Source: Acetatifactor sp. (lineage in GTDB: Bacteria; Bacillota; Clostridia; Lachnospirales; Lachnospiraceae). Taken from it: a stretch of 64,000 bases of DNA. The translations under genes and the position numbers were made by a program. Where the stretch lies: the NCBI GenBank assembly GCA_024693365.1, contig JAILLF010000058.1, forward strand, positions 1-64,000, written 5' to 3'. The notes beneath the pieces were generated by a model. It made no database searches and was not told where the DNA came from. It saw nothing but the letters and a program-made list of their open reading frames with translations. The first letter of the stretch is position 1. Every line of letters starts with the position of its first letter. Below, one piece after another: positions 45,460 through 54,756 of this stretch.

Positions 45460-46287
45460 TTATCGTTCGCAGCCTAAGATGATGCCGCCCCTCTCGGCAT
45501 AAAAACTGCAGAGTCCTCTGGCGGGTATGATGCGAAGATCGACGTTTCCGAAGATCTCCCGGATTCTTTCTGCAATTACGTTAGCGAATTCGAGGTTTTC
45601 CACGTGACAGATGCGGATCTTTCCGCCGTGGTATCCGCAGGAGCGGATCTCTTCGATCATTTTTTCCAAAACCCGTTTGTCTCCGCGGCATTTTGCAACG
45701 GGATCAATGGTTCCTTCGGGACTTGCGGTGCCGAGGATCCTGATGTTCATAATGCCGATGGCGGAAGCCACAAGTTTGTTGACTCTGCCGTTTACGGCAA
45801 GATTGTGGAGGGATTGGAGCGCAAAGTATAATTTTAAGGACTTCTGGTAATTCACGATGTCTTTTTCAATTTCTTCGAAGGTTTTGCCCTGTGCCTTGTA
45901 CTCAGCGATTTTCTCGATGAGAAGCACGAGCCCGGGGCCCGTGGAAAGAGAATCCACGACGCAGATCTTTACCTCAGGATGCTCGGAAAGATATTGTTCC
46001 TTTGCAGCGTTTGCACTGGCAAAGGTGCCGGAGAGGCCGCTGGTGATGGTGACAACGTAAATCTCGTCAGCACCTTCAAAAGCGTCCAGCCAGCCTTGGG
46101 TGGAGGGACAGGCCGTATAGGAACGGCCGTGATGGGAATAAAGATAATCGAGAACTTCCTTTACGTTTAAGTCCTCCTGATCCACGTAGGATCTTTCGTC
46201 CGTTGAGAGGGACAGGGGAACCGTTACGAAAGGGGCGTCCGGAAAGGATTTTAAGTCACAGGAAGAGTCGGCTACGATTTTGTACAT
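45460..46287 (-). CDS. DegV family fatty-acid-binding protein
   Basis: This 275-residue cytoplasmic protein has the DegV pattern: KIVADSSCDL at the N-terminus, ACPSTQGWL and TITSGLSGTF in the first domain, and ICHVENLEFA in the second. The family includes FakB proteins, which hold a fatty acid for the kinase FakA; FakA is not in the window. It is transcribed divergently from the TetR gene across a region with two palindromes. Confidence 0.9.
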   Translation of the reverse strand: MYKIVADSSCDLKSFPDAPFVTVPLSLSTDERSYVDQEDLNVKEVLDYLYSHHGRSYTACPSTQGWLDAFEGADEIYVVTITSGLSGTFASANAAKEQYLSEHPEVKICVVDSLSTGPGLVLLIEKIAEYKAQGKTFEEIEKDIVNYQKSLKLYFALQSLHNLAVNGRVNKLVASAIGIMNIRILGTASPEGTIDPVAKCRGDKRVLEKMIEEIRSCGYHGGKIRICHVENLEFANVIAERIREIFGNVDLRIIPARGLCSFYAERGGIILGCER

Positions 46288-46314
46288 GGGAACTCCTTTG
46301 ATTTTTTATTTTCT

Positions 46315-46335
46315 ACATAGTTTACATAACTATGT
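46315..46335. promoter_or_regulatory. Palindrome near the degV start (operator candidate)
   Basis: Perfect 8-bp arms ACATAGTT and AACTATGT are separated by TACAT. The site lies just downstream of the degV -10 candidate (TATAAT on the minus strand, 46349-46344) and so would block degV transcription if bound. Confidence 0.6.
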
Positions 46336-46365
46336 GATATTGTATTATAAAACCCAAAACGTTAC

Positions 46366-46394
46366 AATAGACAAAAATGCCGTTTTTGTCTATT
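46366..46394. promoter_or_regulatory. 12-bp-arm palindrome between degV and the TetR gene
   Basis: Perfect arms AATAGACAAAAA (46366-46377) and TTTTTGTCTATT (46383-46394) flank TGCCG. The site overlaps the -35 region expected for degV and lies about 95 bp upstream of the TetR start. It is a good candidate operator for the TetR-family regulator next door. Confidence 0.6.
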
Positions 46395-46489
46395 TTAGGC
46401 ATTGCAATATTTCGAAAAATAGGAGAAACTGAAAGAGTAGGGTGGAGTGCGGCAATTGTCCGCTGCTGAAAAGACGTAGGGGGAAGAAC

Positions 46490-47041
46490 ATGATCATAAG
46501 CTCAAACGTAAATCAAAAGACCAAGTTTACCAGGGCATGCATTGGCGAAGCCATCCTGTCCCTGCTTCAGGAGACAGACTTTACGAGGCTAAGGGTCTCG
46601 GAGGTGGTGAAGAGGGCGGGCGTCGCGCGTGCCAGCTTTTATAAGTATTATAATTCCCTGTATGAAGCGCTGGAGGATTACTTGCAGATCATCATTGCAG
46701 ATTACGTGGAAAAGAATCAGGGAATTCAGCCAAGGGACACCTATATGGAACGGGATCACATTTTGTATTCCCTGAATTATTTTGATCAATATGCAGAATG
46801 TTTTTTGACGTTGGCAAAGCATGGGCTTCATGGTATTATGTTAGAGGGCGTAAATCGTTTTATGGAAGAGAACGTTCAGACCACCCAAAAGATTTCCGTC
46901 TATGAGCTGTATTCCTATGCCGGAGGTCTTCTGAACACCTTCCTCAAATGGGAGGAAGAGGGGAAGCAGGACAGTGCCGAGGAAGTGGCAGACATGCTGT
47001 ATGACCTGTATTCATATGGCAGGCATGCGAAAGAGGCATGA
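46490..47041 (+). CDS. TetR family transcriptional regulator
   Basis: This 183-residue protein has an N-terminal TetR helix-turn-helix (TRLRVSEVVKRAGVARASFYKYY, given here as positions about 32-54) and a helical ligand domain. ATG 46490 is preceded by GTAGGGGGAAG. The GH27 gene starts 34 bp downstream and is probably cotranscribed, so the regulator may respond to a sugar-related or membrane signal. The palindromes upstream are likely binding sites. Confidence 0.85.
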   Translation: MIISSNVNQKTKFTRACIGEAILSLLQETDFTRLRVSEVVKRAGVARASFYKYYNSLYEALEDYLQIIIADYVEKNQGIQPRDTYMERDHILYSLNYFDQYAECFLTLAKHGLHGIMLEGVNRFMEENVQTTQKISVYELYSYAGGLLNTFLKWEEEGKQDSAEEVADMLYDLYSYGRHAKEA

Positions 47042-47075
47042 CGGGATCTGAATGATAATTGGCGGAGGAAAAAAG

Positions 47076-48914
47076 ATGAGTTTTGAAGAAGAAGTCCGGG
47101 AATTGATCGCAAAGGGCCCCGGTGAGCTAAAGGATCCGGCGTGGCGTTTTGACGCCTTTACGAATGGAGAAGTGCTCCACGGTAAGAAAAAAGGCCATTT
47201 GCCTGCCATGGGATGGAATAGCTGGAATGCCTTTGGCAGTGGGAATACGGAGGCCCTGACCATTGCCATGGCGGAGAAGCTCCGTGAACTTGGATTGGAC
47301 CAATTGGGATATAAGTACGTGGTTCTGGATGACGGCTGCTATCAGCCGTATCGCAAGGACGGCAAGATCCAAAACGAGGAGACAAAATTCCCCTCAGGAT
47401 TTCGCGCGCTAGCGGACAGACTGCATCAGATGGGTCTTAAATTTGGCATGTATAATGACATTGGCACGAACCTGTGCGCCGGAGCTGCAGTTGGTACCTG
47501 TGGGCACGAGAAGACCGACGCGGCTTCTTACGCGGAGTGGGACGTGGATTTTCTGAAGGTGGATAATTGTTATTATCTTTGGGACAACGCGACTTTTTCG
47601 GACGCGGCGAACGCGAGGTACGTATATGCTCCAAATGTTGCCGGGATCAGCATTAAGGGTGAGGGACTGAACCTTACGCTTTCCGCCGTGAAGGATGGAG
47701 AGATTTTTGGTGAACGCGCGGAGAAGAAGGAAACCTGCGTTACGTGCATCGGAACCTTTGACGGTACGGGCCCTGCGGCATCTCCCGTGGGCATGCGAAG
47801 CGGTGAGCTTAGATTTGTGATCCGTGCGCCAAAGGAGATGAAATGTGAACTCACGATTGATTATGCAACCGGGAAGGAAGAGGGCGTTGGTTCCTGGCTT
47901 CAGCTGGCACTTGGAGAAGGAAGCGGGGCAGAGCTAGTCTGGGACGGGTTTGTTCCCGAGACGGACGGGCCTGAGAACTTTGTGACTTCGGCGCCCATTC
48001 AGCTTCACCTTAAGGAGGGAGAAAATCTCCTGCGCATTATGAATCACAGAAGACAGGAGAATACGTTGCATTCTTATGCGGCAATGCTGGAGGGATTAAA
48101 TCTGGCGAAGCCAGGGCGAGACGTGATTCTGTCCATCTGCGAGTGGGGCAAAACGCATCCGCAGAACTGGGGCTGGAAGGTTGGCGACTCATGGCGAATC
48201 TTAAATGACATTACGTTCCGCGTCGGAGCGGACGGGGATCCCGGGCACGGTGCGTGGGAGAGTGATTATACGACCAGCGTGACTTCTCAGTATAACAAGG
48301 CCGTGATCATGGATGAATTTGCCGGGCTGGACAAGGGCTGGAATGACCCCGACATGATGATGATCGGCATGGATGACCTCACGGAGACCATGTGTAAGAC
48401 ACACTTTACCATGTGGTCCATGATGAATTCGCCTTTGATGCTGGGCATGGATCTGCGCAGAATGGAAAAGGGAGACGCATGCCACCGCATCGTGTCCAAT
48501 GAGGAGATCATTGCGCTGAATCAGGATGCGCTCGGCGTGCAGGCAAAGAGGATTTACGCGTCGAAAATGACGGAAGAATCCGGAAAGCTTGGAACGAGAC
48601 CGGATCAGACCTACGTAAGGGACAATGACCGAGTGGACGTTCTTGCGAAGCCTTTGGCGGACGGAAGCGTAGCTCTTTCGTTTATCAACGTGAGCCAGAA
48701 CGAAAAGACGGATGAAATTGCAGTCGACGTTGCCCTGATCCTGCGGTATCTGGGAGAAAAGATGGCTGGCCGTGACGCGTTTGCACAGGCCAAGAGCTTT
48801 ACGGTAAAGGATCTCTGGACCGGTGAGACGACGGTCAGTGAAACCGGCCGTTTTGCGGTATCACGTCTGGAGGCGTGCGACAACGTCACCATAAAGGTTA
48901 CGCCGAATGCTTGA
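47076..48914 (+). CDS. GH27 family alpha-galactosidase-like enzyme with inserted domain
   Basis: This 612-residue protein without signal peptide probably removes alpha-linked galactose (or a related sugar) in the cytoplasm. GH27 motifs are present: PAMGWNSWNAF, LDDGCY, nucleophile D163 in KVDNC and acid/base D378 in RILND, followed by NDPDMM and the beta-sandwich tail. Between the two catalytic residues lies an inserted domain of about 160 residues (about 180-345), beta-rich and CBM-like, which is absent from the compact GH27 form. ATG 47076 follows GGCGGAGG. The stop overlaps the next gene by 8 bp. Confidence 0.85.
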   Translation: MSFEEEVRELIAKGPGELKDPAWRFDAFTNGEVLHGKKKGHLPAMGWNSWNAFGSGNTEALTIAMAEKLRELGLDQLGYKYVVLDDGCYQPYRKDGKIQNEETKFPSGFRALADRLHQMGLKFGMYNDIGTNLCAGAAVGTCGHEKTDAASYAEWDVDFLKVDNCYYLWDNATFSDAANARYVYAPNVAGISIKGEGLNLTLSAVKDGEIFGERAEKKETCVTCIGTFDGTGPAASPVGMRSGELRFVIRAPKEMKCELTIDYATGKEEGVGSWLQLALGEGSGAELVWDGFVPETDGPENFVTSAPIQLHLKEGENLLRIMNHRRQENTLHSYAAMLEGLNLAKPGRDVILSICEWGKTHPQNWGWKVGDSWRILNDITFRVGADGDPGHGAWESDYTTSVTSQYNKAVIMDEFAGLDKGWNDPDMMMIGMDDLTETMCKTHFTMWSMMNSPLMLGMDLRRMEKGDACHRIVSNEEIIALNQDALGVQAKRIYASKMTEESGKLGTRPDQTYVRDNDRVDVLAKPLADGSVALSFINVSQNEKTDEIAVDVALILRYLGEKMAGRDAFAQAKSFTVKDLWTGETTVSETGRFAVSRLEACDNVTIKVTPNA

Positions 48915-49674
48915 GAATAGATTGGATGATCAGGAATTGAGCATCCGTGAGTTTGCGGAAGGTTTGTGGGAGACTTTTTCGAAGTGGCGGGAAGGCCAGG
49001 GGATGACGCAGACGAGCGGAGACGGAATGGAGACCGCACTTTTGCATGGCTGGCTGGAACCTCAGGATGCCATGAGAAAGGAAGAATTTATCTGCCGCGG
49101 CGATGCCGCGCGGATCCTGCACGAGTTTATGCAGCGGGAACTGGGAGAGGCAGATGAAGAGGACTGGGGCGCAGCGAAGGAGATCAAGGATCTGTATGAC
49201 TGCCGGGTTTGCGTGAAGCACGTTGCGCAGATGGTATGCAAGGGGATCATGACGGCTAAGGATGGCGTTTTCGTCAGAGGAAAGCACGTGACCGGCTTGG
49301 AGGCGAAGGAGGCATTTCGAAGGCTTCTGGAACCTGGAACGCGACGTGTTGCAGATAAAAAGGCGGCAGCTTTTCCGGAACGGGGAAGTGCGCCGAAGAA
49401 GCTTACAAAGGAAGAGGCGCTGTGCATGCTTAAGGGATGCGCAGGCATACGGTTTTTGGACGTACGCACTCCCGGTGAGTATGCGGCGGGATCCCTGGAG
49501 GGTGCGGAAAACTTATCGCTCCTTCAGCTGATAAGCCATCCCGAGCGGGCGGCTTCCGATCCTGAAACGCCCATCCTTCTGGGATGTGACGGAGGATACC
49601 GGAGCGAGATGGCGGCACTGCGGCTGAAAGAAGCAGGCTACGTTAACGTTTCGTATTTCGGCTGGAAATCGTAA
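48907..49674 (+). CDS. Rhodanese-domain protein with SLH-like N-terminal region
   Basis: This is a 255-residue protein. The C-terminal rhodanese domain (about 160-255) has FLDVRTPGEYAAGSL and active-site loop C227-D-G-G-Y-R. The N-terminal 140 residues resemble two surface-layer-homology-type repeats (ISREF-like segments, KDLYDCRVCVKHVAQMVCKG), but no signal peptide is visible, so surface location is doubtful. The start overlaps the GH27 stop (ATGCTTGA), which indicates translational coupling. It may handle sulfane sulfur; the substrate is unknown. Confidence 0.7.
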   Translation: MLENRLDDQELSIREFAEGLWETFSKWREGQGMTQTSGDGMETALLHGWLEPQDAMRKEEFICRGDAARILHEFMQRELGEADEEDWGAAKEIKDLYDCRVCVKHVAQMVCKGIMTAKDGVFVRGKHVTGLEAKEAFRRLLEPGTRRVADKKAAAFPERGSAPKKLTKEEALCMLKGCAGIRFLDVRTPGEYAAGSLEGAENLSLLQLISHPERAASDPETPILLGCDGGYRSEMAALRLKEAGYVNVSYFGWKS

Positions 49675-49686
49675 CGGATTTATGTC

Positions 49687-49715
49687 TTGTTTCACGTGTC
49701 AGATTTTGTTATAAT
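49687..49715 (+). promoter_or_regulatory. Promoter of the glycosyltransferase-hisC-hslO operon
   Basis: TTGTTT (49687-49692) and TATAAT (49710-49715) are 17 bp apart, 73 bp upstream of the first gene. Confidence 0.7.
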
Positions 49716-49787
49716 ATTTGAATGGTTTTGAAGTTTCTTTTTCGGGAAGCTATAGAATAAAATGAAACAGAAAGATGAGGCATGCGG

Positions 49788-50801
49788 ATGATACAGATTT
49801 CTCTTTGCATGATCGTAAAAAATGAGGAAAAAGTACTGGAAAGATGTCTTAATTCCGTTGCGGACATGATGGATGAGATCGTGATTGTTGACACGGGCTC
49901 CACGGACCGTACGAAAGAGATCGCGAAAAAGTATACTGACAAGATTTTTGATTTCAAGTGGGTGGATGATTTTAGTGCCGCCAGAAACTTTGCATTTTCC
50001 CATGCTACCAAGGATTACGTGATGACCATGGATGCGGACGAGGTGCTCGAGGACAGTGAGAAAAAGCATTTCCGTCTCTTGAAGGAATGCCTTCTGCCCG
50101 AGATCGAGATCGTGCGCATGAAGTACGTGACCCGCATGGAAAAGGACGTGGATCACATTTTTGACGAGGAATTCCGACTGAAATTGTTTAAGCGCGTCAG
50201 ACAATTTACGTGGGAGGGGTCCATTCATGAGATGGTCCGTCTGGAACCCGTTATTTATGACAGCGACGTCACAATTACGCATTTCCCTCAGGAAGCGCAC
50301 GAGGCAAGAAATCTGCAGAATTTCCGCAATCAGATCCGCAGGGGCATCCATTTGAATAAGCGTCTTCACGACATGTATGCCAAGGAGCTGTATCTTCTTG
50401 GAAAGGAGTCGGACCTTGAGGAAGGCATGGCGTATTTCATGGATTCCGCCATGGACGAACGCAGGGACAAGGAAGAGATTACAAAGGCGTGTTGCGTAGT
50501 TGCCAGGGCTGCCAGAATGACGGAAGAACCCGTGATCTTTTTTAAGTATGCGTCGAAGGTGATCGCGGAGAAGGCCTGCTCCGAGATTTGCTGTGAGCTG
50601 GGACATTTTTACGAGGACGCGGGCGATTTGGAAGAAGCCGTTACCTGGTATTATAAGGCGGCATACAAGGCAAAACCGATCCTTAGCGTGGCGAGCGGTA
50701 AGCTGGAGCCGCTAAGGGGCTTGGTCAATTGCTATCAGTCCATGGGGCTGGAGGACCGTGCGGCGCAGTATCTTGGCGCATTGGAAAAACTAGAAAAATA
50801 A
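49788..50801 (+). CDS. GT2 family glycosyltransferase with TPR-like tail
   Basis: This is a 337-residue protein. The N-terminal GT-A domain shows SLCMIVKNEEKVLERCL, VDTGSTDRT and the metal-binding TMDADE (DxD). This is the SunS-like subgroup that often glycosylates peptides or small molecules. The C-terminal part (about 190-337) is helical with TPR-like pairs. I chose ATG 49788 over ATG 49782 because GATGAGG ends seven bases before it. hisC follows after 23 bp. Confidence 0.8.
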   Translation: MIQISLCMIVKNEEKVLERCLNSVADMMDEIVIVDTGSTDRTKEIAKKYTDKIFDFKWVDDFSAARNFAFSHATKDYVMTMDADEVLEDSEKKHFRLLKECLLPEIEIVRMKYVTRMEKDVDHIFDEEFRLKLFKRVRQFTWEGSIHEMVRLEPVIYDSDVTITHFPQEAHEARNLQNFRNQIRRGIHLNKRLHDMYAKELYLLGKESDLEEGMAYFMDSAMDERRDKEEITKACCVVARAARMTEEPVIFFKYASKVIAEKACSEICCELGHFYEDAGDLEEAVTWYYKAAYKAKPILSVASGKLEPLRGLVNCYQSMGLEDRAAQYLGALEKLEK

Positions 50802-50824
50802 GACGGAAAGCGCGAGGTTGAGCG

Positions 50825-51898
50825 ATGAGCGAGATGGAACAAAGTTGGGAGAAAAATATCAGAAAGTGCGTGCCCTATGTGGCGGGGGAACAGCCCGAAA
50901 AGGCGAAGATGATCAAGCTGAACACGAATGAGTGTCCGTATCCGCCTGCCCCAGGGGTGAAGAAGGCTGAGGAAGAAATGAATCTGGGAAACCTGCGGCT
51001 TTATCCGGACCAGAACGTGACTTCCCTTGTAAACGCGCTGGCAGAGTATTATCACGTAAATCCGAAGCAGGTGTTTGTAGGCGTTGGTTCTGACGACGTT
51101 CTGGCGACGTCATTTTTGACCTTCTTTAACAGCGACAAGCCGATCCTGTTCCCGGACGTAACGTATTCTTTTTATGACGTATGGGCCAATCTGTATCGCA
51201 TTCCGTTTAAGACCTGTCCCTTGGACGATGAATGGAAGATCGTGGCAGAGGATTACAAGCAGCCAAACGGCGGCGTGATCTTCCCGAATCCGAACGCGCC
51301 CACCGGCGTGTTTGAACCACTGGAAAAGGTGGAGGAGATCATTAAGGCCAACGCTGACTCGGTCGTGATCGTCGATGAGGCTTACGTGGATTTTGGCGGC
51401 GAGAGCGCATTGCCTCTCGTGGAGAAATATGATAACCTCCTCGTGGTACAGACCTTTTCAAAATCGAGGTCCATGGCTGGTCTGCGCATCGGCTTTTGCA
51501 TCGGCAGCGAGAAGCTGATCAAGTATCTGAATGACGTGAAGTTTTCCATCAACTCCTACACCATGAACCGCCCCGCACTGGCGCTTGGCGTGGAAGCGGT
51601 GAAGGATGATGCGTACTTTAAGATGGTGACGGGAAAGATCATCGCGACAAGGGAGAGAGTAAAGAAGGAGCTTTCTGATCTTGGCTTTACGTTCCCGGAT
51701 TCCAAGACAAACTTCATCTTTGCATCTCACAGGACGGTTCCCGCGAAAGAGATCTTTGAGGCGCTGCGTGAGCAGGACATTTACGTCAGACATTGGAACA
51801 AGCCCAGAATCGACAATAGTCTCCGCATTACGATCGGTACGGATGAAGAGATGGACGCGCTGATCAGCTTTTTGAAAAAGTATTTGGCAGGAAAATAA
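50825..51898 (+). CDS. hisC: Histidinol-phosphate aminotransferase
   Basis: This 357-residue PLP enzyme of the class I/II fold converts imidazole-acetol phosphate and glutamate to histidinol phosphate. Signatures are KLNTNECPYPP near the N-terminus, PNPNAPTG, VDEAYVDF and the PLP lysine K213 in TFSKSRSMAGLRIGF. The N- and C-termini fit HisC. No other his gene is in the window, so a related role such as aromatic or threonine-phosphate-type aminotransfer cannot be ruled out. Confidence 0.85.
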   Translation: MSEMEQSWEKNIRKCVPYVAGEQPEKAKMIKLNTNECPYPPAPGVKKAEEEMNLGNLRLYPDQNVTSLVNALAEYYHVNPKQVFVGVGSDDVLATSFLTFFNSDKPILFPDVTYSFYDVWANLYRIPFKTCPLDDEWKIVAEDYKQPNGGVIFPNPNAPTGVFEPLEKVEEIIKANADSVVIVDEAYVDFGGESALPLVEKYDNLLVVQTFSKSRSMAGLRIGFCIGSEKLIKYLNDVKFSINSYTMNRPALALGVEAVKDDAYFKMVTGKIIATRERVKKELSDLGFTFPDSKTNFIFASHRTVPAKEIFEALREQDIYVRHWNKPRIDNSLRITIGTDEEMDALISFLKKYLAGK

Positions 51899-51922
51899 AC
51901 AAGAAATTGGAGTAGTAGATTT

Positions 51923-52414
51923 ATGTCTGGAACGTTATTGCATTATCTCATCGTGTTCTTCATTTCCATGGTGCCGCTGATCGAACTTAGGGTGGCGGTG
52001 CCCATGGCGATCAACGCATATCATTTGCCCGTGCTTTGGTCTTACGTGGTCTGCATCATCGGCAACATGCTGCCGGTGCCCGTGATCTTTTTCTTCGCGA
52101 GAAAGGTTTTGGAGTGGGGCGCGGACAAGAAATATACCAGAAAATTCTTTACCTTCTGTTTGGAGAAGGGGCACAAGGGAGGAGCGAAGCTTCAGGAGAA
52201 AGCGGGCAAGGGCCTGTACTTTGCGCTCTTCTTGTTTGTCGGGATCCCTGTTCCGGGCACTGGGGCGTGGACGGGAACTCTGGCAGCAAGCCTTTTGGAC
52301 ATGGACTTTAAGAAGAGCATCATTGCCGTAATGTTGGGCGTGATCCTGGCCGGCCTGATCATGGGCGTTGGCGTTACGGGCGTTGTGGAGCTATACAAAC
52401 AGCTGGTTTCCTAG
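51923..52414 (+). CDS. Small multidrug-export family membrane protein (COG2426)
   Basis: This 163-residue membrane protein has about four helices. Markers are FFISMVPLIELRVAVP near residue 12, IGNMLPVPVIFFF and the GIPVPGTGAWTG loop typical of the family. Transport function is assigned only by homology. It sits between hisC and the methyltransferase with short gaps. Confidence 0.8.
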   Translation: MSGTLLHYLIVFFISMVPLIELRVAVPMAINAYHLPVLWSYVVCIIGNMLPVPVIFFFARKVLEWGADKKYTRKFFTFCLEKGHKGGAKLQEKAGKGLYFALFLFVGIPVPGTGAWTGTLAASLLDMDFKKSIIAVMLGVILAGLIMGVGVTGVVELYKQLVS

Positions 52415-52431
52415 GAGCGGGAGGATGAAAC

Positions 52432-53328
52432 ATGGCAGAGGCGTATTCAGATTTTGCATCCGTCTATGATGAACTGATGGATGCAACGCCTTACGAAGAA
52501 TGGACGGAGCGGATCGCGCAGCTGATCCGTGAGTATGGCAAGTCCAAGCCGCATGAGCGCCCGGAGAGCTTGGAGAAGACAATGGGCGAAACTGCGGGGA
52601 AAGCATTTGATAAAGCGCAAGACGAATTGGATGAAGATGCAATTTTGGCGTCGGAACGCGACCTTGTCGTGGAGCTTGGGTGCGGAACGGGAACGCTCTC
52701 GGAAATGCTTTATCAGAAAGGCTTTGACGTAATCGGCATTGACAATTCCGAGGCCATGCTGGAGAAGGCCATGGAGAAGCGGGATGCGAGCGGATCGGAG
52801 ATTTTGTTTCTCCTGCAGGACATGCGAGAGCTCTCTCTGTACAGTACCGTTGGAACCGTGGTCAGCGTTTGTGACTCCGTCAATTACGTCCTGGAAGAGG
52901 AAGAACTCTTGCAGGTTTTTTCTTTGGTGAACAATTACCTCTTTCCCGGAGGTGTTTTTATTTTTGACTTTAATACGGATTACAAGTACCGTGAGGTCAT
53001 CGGGGATGCGGTGATCGCAGAGAACCGGGAGGATTGCAGCTTTATCTGGGAGAATTACTATGATCCGGAGGGGCGGATCAATGAATATGATCTGACCATG
53101 TTTCTGCGCCGTGACGGGGAGTTGTTCGAGCGAGTGACGGAAACACATTTGCAGAGAGGCTACGAGCCGGCCGAGATCCGTGCGCTGCTTGAGCAGGCAG
53201 GGCTTGAAGTCGTATTGATGCGAGACGCGGATACGGACGCGGACGTAAGGGACGTTTCCGAGCGGGTTTACGTCGTTGCCCGCGAGGTGAGCAAGAAAGA
53301 AGCGCTGCGAGGCGAAGTGGAGAAATAA
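52432..53328 (+). CDS. Class I SAM-dependent methyltransferase
   Basis: This 298-residue protein begins with YSDFASVYDELMDATPYEEW and shows SAM motif I VVELGCGTGTLS (about 80) and the acidic residue in VIGIDNSEAML. A charged insertion of about 35 residues (about 38-73) separates the N-terminal helix from motif I. The substrate is unknown. It precedes hslO by about 26 bp. Confidence 0.85.
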   Translation: MAEAYSDFASVYDELMDATPYEEWTERIAQLIREYGKSKPHERPESLEKTMGETAGKAFDKAQDELDEDAILASERDLVVELGCGTGTLSEMLYQKGFDVIGIDNSEAMLEKAMEKRDASGSEILFLLQDMRELSLYSTVGTVVSVCDSVNYVLEEEELLQVFSLVNNYLFPGGVFIFDFNTDYKYREVIGDAVIAENREDCSFIWENYYDPEGRINEYDLTMFLRRDGELFERVTETHLQRGYEPAEIRALLEQAGLEVVLMRDADTDADVRDVSERVYVVAREVSKKEALRGEVEK

Positions 53329-53354
53329 AGGATCGTGAAATGGGAGAAGAAAAA

Positions 53355-54236
53355 ATGGCAGATTACATAGTGAGGGCGACGGCGGCAAATGCACAGATCA
53401 GGGCGTTTGCGTGCACGGCGCGTGACATGGTGGAGACCGCGAGGGCGGCGCACAATTCCAGCCCCGTGATCACGGCGGCCATGGGCAGGCTTATGATCGC
53501 GGGAGCCATGATGGGCAGCATGTTAAAGGGAGATGACCTGTTAACCCTGCAGATCAAGGGTGACGGCCCCGTAAAGGGGATCACGGTGACGGCAGACGCC
53601 AATGGTCACGTAAAGGGTTACCCGATCGTTCCTGACGTCATTTTGCCGGCCAATTCCATAGGAAAACTGGACGTTGCGGGCGCAGTGGGCGCCGGCACGC
53701 TTACGGTCATCAAGGACATGGGTCTGAAGGAGCCCTATTCCGGGCAGGTTGCCCTGCAGACCGGCGAGATTGCCGAGGACCTGACCTATTATTTCGCGGC
53801 GTCGGAGCAGGTACCCTCCTGCGTGGGACTTGGCGTCCTTATGGAAAAGAATAATACCGTCCGGCAGGCGGGCGGCTTTATCATTCAGCTCATGCCGTTT
53901 GCGGAAGAGGACGTCATCGCAAGGCTCGAGGAAAACATAAAAGGTCTTCCTTCCGTGACAACCATGTTGGATGCGGGAAAGGATCCCGAGGGGATTCTGC
54001 GGACGGTTTTGAGTGGCCTCGATCTTCAGGTCACGGATCAAGGCCCCGTGGCATTCCAGTGTGACTGCAGCAAGGAGCGCGTGGAGAGGGCGCTCATTAG
54101 CATTGGCAAAACGGAACTGCAGGACATGATCGACGATGGCAAGGAAGTAGAGGTGAACTGCCAGTTCTGCGGGAAGCATTATCAGTTTTCCACGGATGAA
54201 TTAAAGGCGCTTCACGCCAGGGCTACCAGAGATTAA
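53355..54236 (+). CDS. hslO: Hsp33 redox-regulated chaperone
   Basis: Hsp33 is a holdase activated by oxidation. This 293-residue protein starts MADYIVRATAANAQIRAFA, typical of the family, and ends with the zinc-binding cysteines C-x-C (CDC) and C-x2-C (CQFC). ATG 53355 follows GGGAGAAG; the in-frame ATG at 53340 is less likely. Its stop overlaps the stop of the convergent gene at 54233. Confidence 0.95.
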   Translation: MADYIVRATAANAQIRAFACTARDMVETARAAHNSSPVITAAMGRLMIAGAMMGSMLKGDDLLTLQIKGDGPVKGITVTADANGHVKGYPIVPDVILPANSIGKLDVAGAVGAGTLTVIKDMGLKEPYSGQVALQTGEIAEDLTYYFAASEQVPSCVGLGVLMEKNNTVRQAGGFIIQLMPFAEEDVIARLEENIKGLPSVTTMLDAGKDPEGILRTVLSGLDLQVTDQGPVAFQCDCSKERVERALISIGKTELQDMIDDGKEVEVNCQFCGKHYQFSTDELKALHARATRD

Positions 54237-54673
54237 TCTTCTTTGATCCGGCCCTTTTCCAGGCAATTCCCAATGGCATCCAAAAGAACCAGGGAAGTAT
54301 ATTTTGCGCTTGGCTCCGGCGTTACGTCCTGCACGGACTGGGTCTTATAGATCTGTTCGCGGACGTGCTCCAGGGTGGGCAACAGCAGGGGATAAGCCGT
54401 CGTGACCGCTTCGTCCAGGTTGACCAGCCGGATGGAGGAAATGCGGTCGCGTTCCAATACGGTCTCTACCTCAATGGCTTTGCCGCCGAGGAAGACTTCG
54501 GCCTTGTAGATGCCGGGGACGTAGCAGGCCGCCGTGGGCACGGTGTTATTTTCTTTCCTGGGCAGAAAAAGAAGGATCATCAGGAGGATCAAAAAGAGCC
54601 CCGCGGCTGTCAGCAGGCCGGCCAAGATTAAATCCTTCGCGTGAAGTACGATGTTTTTTGTTTTTGCGCTCAT
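54233..54673 (-). CDS. Membrane-anchored FMN_bind-like protein
   Basis: This 146-residue protein has one transmembrane helix (about 14-36) and an extracytoplasmic domain. The domain pattern PGIYKAEVFLGGKAIEVETVL, then QSVQDVTPEPSAKYTSLVLLDAIGNCL (positions about 62-142) resembles the small FMN-binding domain in which a Thr carries covalent FMN, but the flavin motif is not certain. ATG 54673 follows AAGGAG; a longer frame upstream lacks a binding site. It is convergent with hslO. Confidence 0.6.
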   Translation of the reverse strand: MSAKTKNIVLHAKDLILAGLLTAAGLFLILLMILLFLPRKENNTVPTAACYVPGIYKAEVFLGGKAIEVETVLERDRISSIRLVNLDEAVTTAYPLLLPTLEHVREQIYKTQSVQDVTPEPSAKYTSLVLLDAIGNCLEKGRIKED

Positions 54674-54756
54674 GGGAGATCTCCTTACAGGAAAATTCGA
54701 TGGATATCTTTTCAGTTCAGATATATTCAAAACCAGTCCTGTTTATGACATTTTCA

